From Rhodospirillaceae bacterium (lineage in GTDB: Bacteria; Pseudomonadota; Alphaproteobacteria; MPNO01; UBA2964): a stretch of 64,000 nucleotides of DNA. The notes under the pieces are model-generated. The model did no database searches. It was not told where the DNA came from and saw nothing but the letters and a program-made list of their open reading frames with translations. The translations under genes and the position numbers were made by a program. This document shows positions 59,131 to 64,000 of the stretch, one piece after another. The DNA lies in contig PBIN01000014.1 of assembly GCA_002720855.1 (NCBI GenBank), positions 248,001-312,000 on the forward strand. Reading direction: 5' to 3'. Positions within the stretch are counted from its first letter, which is position 1. Each line of letters begins with the position of its first letter.

Positions 59131-60174
59131 ATGTCGGAGGGTGTAAGAATAACGCGGGAAGCGGCAACCGCGTTACTGACCGGAATTTTTGAGGCAAGGG
59201 ATTTGCCCCCGGATGAGGCGAAACTCGTTGCCGACGGGTTGGTCTGGGCCGATCTAATGGGGATTGAATCGCATGGGCTCGTGCGTGTTCCGCAATATAT
59301 GCTGCGGCTTGATCGCGGCGTCGTAAATCCGCGACCGGAAATGAAAATCATCAAAGAGACGCCGGCTGCGGTAGTGATTGATGGTGATCACAGCCACGGC
59401 CAGATCGCACTCAATCTAGCCATTGAAAAAGCACTCGAAAAGGCGAAACAGGTAAGCATTGGATGGGTCATTGTTGGCGATACCACCCACACCGGTGCGG
59501 TTGGCATGTATACCCGTCGTGTCGCTAGCGACGGAATGGCTGCTCTCTATATGGGCGCCTCTCAACCCAACATGGCTTATTACGGCGCAAAGGCAGGCGG
59601 TGTCTCAACCAGCCCCATCGCTATGGCGGTGCCCCGTGCCAATGGTAAAGTCCTGTCGCTGGACTTATCTACCGCGATTGCAGGTATCGGCAAGCTCCTG
59701 CAACACAAAGTAAGCAACGAGCCACTTGGTGAAGGGTGGGCGCTGGATGAAGAGGGAAATCCGACGACTGATCCACAGAAAGCAATCCTGCCGACGCCGC
59801 TTGGCGGACCCAAAGGGTCAGGGCTATCGCTCTTGTTCGAGTGCATGACGAGTTTGATTGCCGGCAGCGCCATTCTCGAACCCTGGATTAAAGGAGAGAA
59901 CCAGCGTCATCACCAAAGTGCACTGATCGCCGCCATTGATATAGCGCAGTTTGTCGATCTTGATGAATATCGAGATCAGGTGGAGGCACTTGCAAATGTC
60001 GTGAAAACCTTACCCAAGGCTGATGATGTCGATGAAATTCTTATGCCTGGCGAACGCAGCGACGCAATCTTTGAGGAGCGCGTGCGGAACGGATACATCG
60101 TACCGGGCAAAGTCTGGGAAAAAGTCGTTGAGGTGGCGGAAAAATACTCGGTTCCGTTGCCAGCCGTAAATTAG
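59131..60174 (+). CDS. Malate/L-lactate dehydrogenase family protein (Ldh_2)
   Basis: 347 residues from ATG 59131 (GGAG at 59121-59124); starts at 59128 or 59104 are possible. Ldh_2 features: GLVWADLMGIESHGLVRVPQY with the conserved His, DGDHSHGQIALNLAI, VGDTTHTGAVGMYT and the C-terminal part with LPTPLGGPKGSGLSLLFECM. This family uses NAD(P) to interconvert 2-hydroxy and 2-oxo acids (malate, sulfolactate, ureidoglycolate). Its stop overlaps that of the convergent flavin monooxygenase by 4 bases. Confidence 0.87.
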   Translation: MSEGVRITREAATALLTGIFEARDLPPDEAKLVADGLVWADLMGIESHGLVRVPQYMLRLDRGVVNPRPEMKIIKETPAAVVIDGDHSHGQIALNLAIEKALEKAKQVSIGWVIVGDTTHTGAVGMYTRRVASDGMAALYMGASQPNMAYYGAKAGGVSTSPIAMAVPRANGKVLSLDLSTAIAGIGKLLQHKVSNEPLGEGWALDEEGNPTTDPQKAILPTPLGGPKGSGLSLLFECMTSLIAGSAILEPWIKGENQRHHQSALIAAIDIAQFVDLDEYRDQVEALANVVKTLPKADDVDEILMPGERSDAIFEERVRNGYIVPGKVWEKVVEVAEKYSVPLPAVN

Positions 60175-61394
60175 GTAATCGCTGCTGCTGCCTTGACGCT
60201 ATCGATCAGTTGGGCGCGCCGCATATAGGCTTTGGCTTTTTCAGGATCTTCACTGGTCGCGCGCATCTCATCCAGTCGCTTTTGCCGTTGCACTGGGTCG
60301 CGTTCTTCCAGCTGTTTTTTATTGGCAATCGTCTGTGCCTGCGTGAAATCAGTCGAGGCTTTGTGGCGTTGACGGGTGTAAAGCTCGAGCAGGTCGGGAT
60401 CAGCATCGCCTTTCCAGACGGGCGCGAGTTTATCTGCGAGATTGACGGCATCGTGAATGCCGCCGTTGAGACCCATCCCGCCAATCGGATTGTTGACATG
60501 TGCACTGTCACCGGCAAGCAGAACCCGGCCCTTATTAAAAGTCTCCGCAACAAGCTGACTTACGGTGTAAACGTTCGCGTAAGCGATTTCGAAATCGTCG
60601 TCGCGCGGAAAGAAGCGTTTCAGCCGCTCCTGCATGGCTTCTTCGGCTTTGGCTTCCTCTTCAGTTTCGCCGACACGCATCGGGACAACGAAACGCCAAA
60701 TATCCGGTTTGTCCGGCTCACCGCGTACGCGAAATAAATTGCACCATTCTTCCGGATGCGAGAAATAGTTTCGGATCGCGATACGGTCGTCATATTTCAT
60801 CAAATCAAAATACGTTCCGATCTTGATGAATTTTTCGGGATAGGTGAAACCCTCGAAATCGATGCCGGCGGCTTTTCGCACGGTTGAACGTCCGCCATCG
60901 CACCCCACGAGATAGGATCCGCGAAACTTTTCGATAGTGCCGTCCGACAACTCGACAAAGACGATTACGTGGTCATCGAATTGCTCGAAGCCGGTGACGT
61001 TGTGGGAAAATCGAACGTCGAAAGCGGGATCGTCACCGAAGAGTTCGATCACCTTCCGCACCAGCTTGTACTGCTCGTATTGGACAACAAAAGGAAATTC
61101 GACCTCATCGGCAAGCAGACCCAAATCGAACTCGGCAATCATGTCGTGTGTCACCCTGTCGTGAAATCGATAAACAGGCGATTTGAGGCCTTCCGCTATC
61201 ATATGTTCAGCGAGACCAAGCTTATCGAGCATTTCAACCGTGGGCGGGTGATGCGAAGCGGCGCGTTGATCGACGAAAGGTTCGTCCAATTGCTCAAGCA
61301 CAATGAACGGTACTTCCTGCCGGTATAGCGCCAGCGCCAATACCATCGCTACCGGTCCACCGCCGGAAATGATTATGGGGTCACGCTCAGCCAT
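60171..61394 (-). CDS. FAD-dependent aromatic hydroxylase (group A flavoprotein monooxygenase)
   Basis: 407 residues, near the length of 3-(3-hydroxyphenyl)propionate or phenol hydroxylase relatives. FAD motif SGGGPVAMVLAL at the start, DG motif VGCDGGRSTVRKAAG, GD motif LLAGDSAHVNNPIGGMGLNGGIHD (in part, GDSAHVNNPIGGMGLN). NAD(P)H gives the electrons and O2 hydroxylates an aromatic ring. Its C-terminal domain is short compared with MhpA. Substrate unknown; other aromatic-type genes of the window may act on the product. Confidence 0.88.
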   Translation of the reverse strand: MAERDPIIISGGGPVAMVLALALYRQEVPFIVLEQLDEPFVDQRAASHHPPTVEMLDKLGLAEHMIAEGLKSPVYRFHDRVTHDMIAEFDLGLLADEVEFPFVVQYEQYKLVRKVIELFGDDPAFDVRFSHNVTGFEQFDDHVIVFVELSDGTIEKFRGSYLVGCDGGRSTVRKAAGIDFEGFTYPEKFIKIGTYFDLMKYDDRIAIRNYFSHPEEWCNLFRVRGEPDKPDIWRFVVPMRVGETEEEAKAEEAMQERLKRFFPRDDDFEIAYANVYTVSQLVAETFNKGRVLLAGDSAHVNNPIGGMGLNGGIHDAVNLADKLAPVWKGDADPDLLELYTRQRHKASTDFTQAQTIANKKQLEERDPVQRQKRLDEMRATSEDPEKAKAYMRRAQLIDSVKAAAAIT

Positions 61395-61634
61395 GAAGTA
61401 GGTCCGTCAGAATTTGAAATAGTATCCGGACATTAAACATAACGGTCAATGCGGGTTCTATTCTGGCTTAACCCTTCCAATGCCCGTGAGAAGAACGAAT
61501 TTTCTAACGTCAGAATTTTGACGGTCTTACCGTTGTGGAAAATTCCATGATTACGGGTGAATTCCAAAATTTTGTGTGGTTATATTGAACCGTCGATCCA
61601 CAAAAAAATGGGATCATCAATTAGGGAGACTAAA

Positions 61635-63164
61635 ATGTTGCAACGACTCTTAAAACGTAGCGTGGTTGCGTTGGCTGGGGCGGTTCTGCTCACCGGTACC
61701 TTGGCGGTACCTGCAGAAGCGCAAAAGAAGTCACGCGTAACCGTTGGCGTTACCGAAACCGTTGGCGCCTATAACCCACATTCTGACAGTGTCGCGCTGA
61801 TGTATGCCGTATGGTGTCAGGTTTATGGCTGCCTTGGTTCGTGGAATTTCCAGAAGGCCAAAGATGTTGGCATGCTGGCTGAAAGCTGGACGATTCCGGA
61901 TCCCAATACCTGGGTCTTTAAACTGAAAAAAGGCCTGATGCGGCATGACGGCAAAGCCGAGCTAACGGCCGCCGATGTTGTCCATTCGATCAAACGTATT
62001 GGCACCGATAAACGCAGTAGTCAGCGCCAGAACGTCAAAAAGATTAAATCCGCGGAAGCGCTGGACAAATACACCGTGAAGATCACGACAAAACAGCCGA
62101 CAGCACCTTTGCTTGGTTATGTTTTTGATCGGGTAATGATTACCAGTAAAGCATTGTTCGATAAGCACGGTTCTCGAAACGCCGATCGTAAACATCACCA
62201 TGGTTACGGGCCTTATATGCTCAAGCGTCTCCGGACTGGTGAATCGGTAATCATCGAAAAGAATAAAAGATGGCCAGGCGTTAAGAAGGAATGGCCTGAT
62301 GAAGTAATCTTCCGCATCATGCGTGAGCCTGAACAGCGTGTAACGGCATTGCTTAATGGCGAAATTCAGATTGCACAGTTCGTGCCGCCTCATCTGCTTG
62401 ATAAAGTCCGCAAGTCAAAAAATGCGCGGATCGAGGAGATGGGTTCGGTTGAGTTGATGATGTTGTTGATGAATCCCGCCTTCAAGCCGTGGGACAATAT
62501 TTTGCTGCGCAAAGCGGTCGCTCACGCCATTGATCGTGATTCGATCATCAAGAACGTTCTCAAAGGCGAAGCAATCAAGCTGAAAGGTCCTATCGGTCCA
62601 TTACAGTTTGGCTATAGCAAGAACGTCAAACCAACCTATGAATACAATCCGGCGAAAGCTCGGGAGTTGGTAAAAAAGGCGGGCTATCCGAACGGAATCG
62701 ATGTTGAGCTTTATACGCCTGTCGGACGTTATGTGAATGATAAGCAGGTCACGCAGGCAATGATTCCGATGTTGGCGGCTGTTGGCATTCGCGCCAAGCT
62801 CAAAACACCGGAATGGTCGACGCTTTGGTCTAATGTCCGGAAAGGTAAGGTTCCTTTCTACTATATGGGCCGTGGCGGCATGGTCGATCCATCTGCCGCA
62901 TTGTCGCAGTACTTTGAAACCGGTATCGCACCGCGTATCAAATTCTCAAGCAAGAAGGTCGATTCTTTGCTGCAGAAAGAACGCCAGACTTTCGATCTTG
63001 CGAAGCGTAAGAAGTACATGAACGACGCAATCAACGCCTTGATGGAAGAGGTGCCCGCGCATTTCCTGTGGCATCAGAAAATTCATTATGGTGTTGCAAA
63101 TAATGTCAATATCGCCATTCGTCCTGACAAACGGATTCATGGCTATGAGATTTCGGTGAAATAA
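61635..63164 (+). CDS. ABC transporter substrate-binding protein, family 5 (peptide/nickel type)
   Basis: 509 residues from ATG 61635, selected because AGGGAG precedes it and a signal peptide follows (SVVALAGAVLLTGTLA, cleavage after AEA); the frame opens at 61557. Two-lobed SBP_bac_5 protein: NPHSDSVALMYAVWCQVYGCL region, TWVFKLKKGLMRHDG, AHAIDRDSIIKNVLKG, YNPAKARELVKKAGYPNG. The mature protein is very basic and the transporter permease and ATPase genes are not next to it. It captures a peptide or other organic ligand in the periplasm. A strong terminator follows. Confidence 0.9.
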   Translation: MLQRLLKRSVVALAGAVLLTGTLAVPAEAQKKSRVTVGVTETVGAYNPHSDSVALMYAVWCQVYGCLGSWNFQKAKDVGMLAESWTIPDPNTWVFKLKKGLMRHDGKAELTAADVVHSIKRIGTDKRSSQRQNVKKIKSAEALDKYTVKITTKQPTAPLLGYVFDRVMITSKALFDKHGSRNADRKHHHGYGPYMLKRLRTGESVIIEKNKRWPGVKKEWPDEVIFRIMREPEQRVTALLNGEIQIAQFVPPHLLDKVRKSKNARIEEMGSVELMMLLMNPAFKPWDNILLRKAVAHAIDRDSIIKNVLKGEAIKLKGPIGPLQFGYSKNVKPTYEYNPAKARELVKKAGYPNGIDVELYTPVGRYVNDKQVTQAMIPMLAAVGIRAKLKTPEWSTLWSNVRKGKVPFYYMGRGGMVDPSAALSQYFETGIAPRIKFSSKKVDSLLQKERQTFDLAKRKKYMNDAINALMEEVPAHFLWHQKIHYGVANNVNIAIRPDKRIHGYEISVK

Positions 63165-63188
63165 CCGGAACGAAAAAGTAAAAATCAG

Positions 63189-63218
63189 AACCCCGTCCGG
63201 GAAACCGGGCGGGGTTTT
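63189..63218 (+). terminator. Intrinsic terminator after the binding-protein gene
   Basis: AACCCCGTCCGG (63189-63200) pairs with CCGGGCGGGGTT (63205-63216) with one wobble pair and a GAAA tetraloop, then a T run. Twelve-pair stem, 24 bases after the stop. It may also serve the convergent cyclase gene. Confidence 0.92.
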
Positions 63219-63255
63219 CATTTTCCGGAATTTGTTTGATGCGTTTTGCCCCGAA

Positions 63256-64000
63256 CTACAGCAAGTCTTTCAAGAGAAAGACCTCGACAGGCTGGGCAAT
63301 CCCTTTTAGGGAGACCTCGCCTGCGGAAGCAGCATCAACGTCACTTTCAACTTCGCCATGGCACCGCCGGCTTATGAGGATTTCACCATCTTTTGCCTGA
63401 TCGCTGATGCGTGCCGCAAGATTGACCGCATTGCCGATCGGCGTGTAATCAAACCGGCCTTCGACGCCAATGACACCCATCGTCGCGTAACCGCTCGCAA
63501 TACCAACACCCAAACCGACATCTGCATCAAGTTTGCGCCAGGATTCGCAAAGCACATTAAACGAGGCTCTTAAGTCCAGCGCCAGTTTAACGGCCCGCAT
63601 GTCGGGATCGTCGCAGGGGATCGGGTCATTGAAAAACACCATGACACCATCGCCAGCACGATAGCCAATCGTTCCCTGATATTTGACGGTGAGTTTACCG
63701 ACTTCCTCGTGGAAACCGCGAAGGACAGACATTACATCTTCAGGTTCCATACTCTCTGTCATAGAGGTGAAACGCCTGATGTCGCAAAAAAGGCAGGCGA
63801 TGTAGCGCCGGTGACTTTCGAGTAGCGACTCTTTGTCTTCATCCGTAATGAGGTCAGCGACCTCACCGGGCAGGAACCGTTTGAGGCGTGCGAGCTTTTC
63901 GATCTCTTCAACTTGGTCATTGACCCTCCGTTCCAGCGAGTGATTCACGCTGGCAAGTTCAGCGGCTTGCGCCTGTACCTGCCGGTTAAGAAAGGCGAGG
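63256..64000 (-). CDS. Adenylate/guanylate cyclase domain protein (class III), 5' end outside the window
   Basis: The minus frame is open through the last base, so the start lies beyond 64000; a GTG at 63948 is an internal codon. The visible C-terminal 247 residues begin with a coiled-coil linker (RQVQAQAAELASVN, RRVNDQVEEIEKLARL), typical between a sensor domain and the cyclase. Catalytic domain: CLFCDIRRFTSMTE with the metal Asp, GYRAGDGVMVFF with the second Asp, and DYTPIGNAVNLAARI with the transition-state Asn. It makes cAMP (or cGMP) in response to the upstream sensor, which cannot be seen here. Confidence 0.9.
   Translation of the reverse strand, partial: LAFLNRQVQAQAAELASVNHSLERRVNDQVEEIEKLARLKRFLPGEVADLITDEDKESLLESHRRYIACLFCDIRRFTSMTESMEPEDVMSVLRGFHEEVGKLTVKYQGTIGYRAGDGVMVFFNDPIPCDDPDMRAVKLALDLRASFNVLCESWRKLDADVGLGVGIASGYATMGVIGVEGRFDYTPIGNAVNLAARISDQAKDGEILISRRCHGEVESDVDAASAGEVSLKGIAQPVEVFLLKDLL

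Noticed and set aside
61440-61634. Riboswitch or operator before the binding-protein gene
   Set aside because: A weak CGTCA/TGACG inverted repeat is the only structure; no known riboswitch core could be recognised.

Overview
The window looks like chromosome from a free-living, metabolically versatile alphaproteobacterium, probably Rhodospirillales-like and possibly marine. This is inferred from content, not from a search. Supporting signs are a CpdR-type response regulator beside an N-formylglutamate amidohydrolase and tRNA-Val, a class III cyclase, a split heme/ferroxidase bacterioferritin pair of the kind described in Magnetospirillum, a PEP-CTERM protein, and a Zur-type operator. Base composition looks fairly even, at mid-50s percent GC by eye. 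No insertion sequence, phage, plasmid or CRISPR locus was recognised.

Layout. 1-4.2 kb: the end of an acyl-CoA dehydrogenase gene, a crotonase with a histone-H1-like lysine tail, and an NDP-forming acyl-CoA synthetase. 4.2-8.6 kb: a three-gene amino-acid/amide operon (gamma-glutamyltransferase-like protein, amidohydrolase, D-threonine-aldolase-like protein). 8.6-12.0 kb: a zinc-uptake operon (small His-rich protein, outer-membrane protein, ZnuA, ZnuB) behind a near-perfect Zur box but with no ATPase gene. 12.1-15.6 kb: hydrolases. 15.8-18.9 kb: a tight acyl-CoA dehydrogenase / CoA-transferase / mesaconyl-C4-CoA-hydratase-like operon. 18.9-22.8 kb: lytic transglycosylase, N-formylglutamate amidohydrolase, cpdR-like gene, tRNA-Val(GAC), D-amino-acid dehydrogenase. 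23-29 kb: a patchy zone with gene remnants, a PEP-CTERM protein, a ligase and a flavin monooxygenase. 29-34.8 kb: GMC oxidoreductase, DUF3179 protein, a binding protein, and an iron-storage cluster (bfd, two bfr genes, and three 22-bp iterated putative Fur-type sites). 34.8-44.7 kb: assorted oxidoreductases and hydrolases, 6-phosphogluconate dehydrogenase, and a fused pair of dead genes. 44.8-55.7 kb: a catabolic block of UbiD decarboxylase, TauD-type dioxygenase, a lone molybdenum hydroxylase large subunit and a TauE exporter, then MarR and an ornithine-cyclodeaminase-like gene, divergent from four tandem TauD-type dioxygenases. 55.8-64 kb: hypothetical membrane and lipoproteins, a frameshifted small cysteine-rich secreted protein, an esterase, a malate/lactate-type dehydrogenase, a flavoprotein hydroxylase, a peptide-type binding protein, and the 3' part of an adenylate cyclase.

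The common theme is oxidation and CoA-dependent breakdown of small organic acids and amides. CoA ligases and CoA-transferases, acyl-CoA dehydrogenases, hydratases, several flavin enzymes, six 2-oxoglutarate/iron dioxygenases and a prenyl-FMN decarboxylase lie together with few regulators and few transporters. The most unusual parts are the four-gene dioxygenase array with a promoter placed to give an almost leaderless mRNA, the lysine-tailed crotonase, the ATPase-less zinc operon, and several recent gene breakages that an automatic gene caller would miss or misread.
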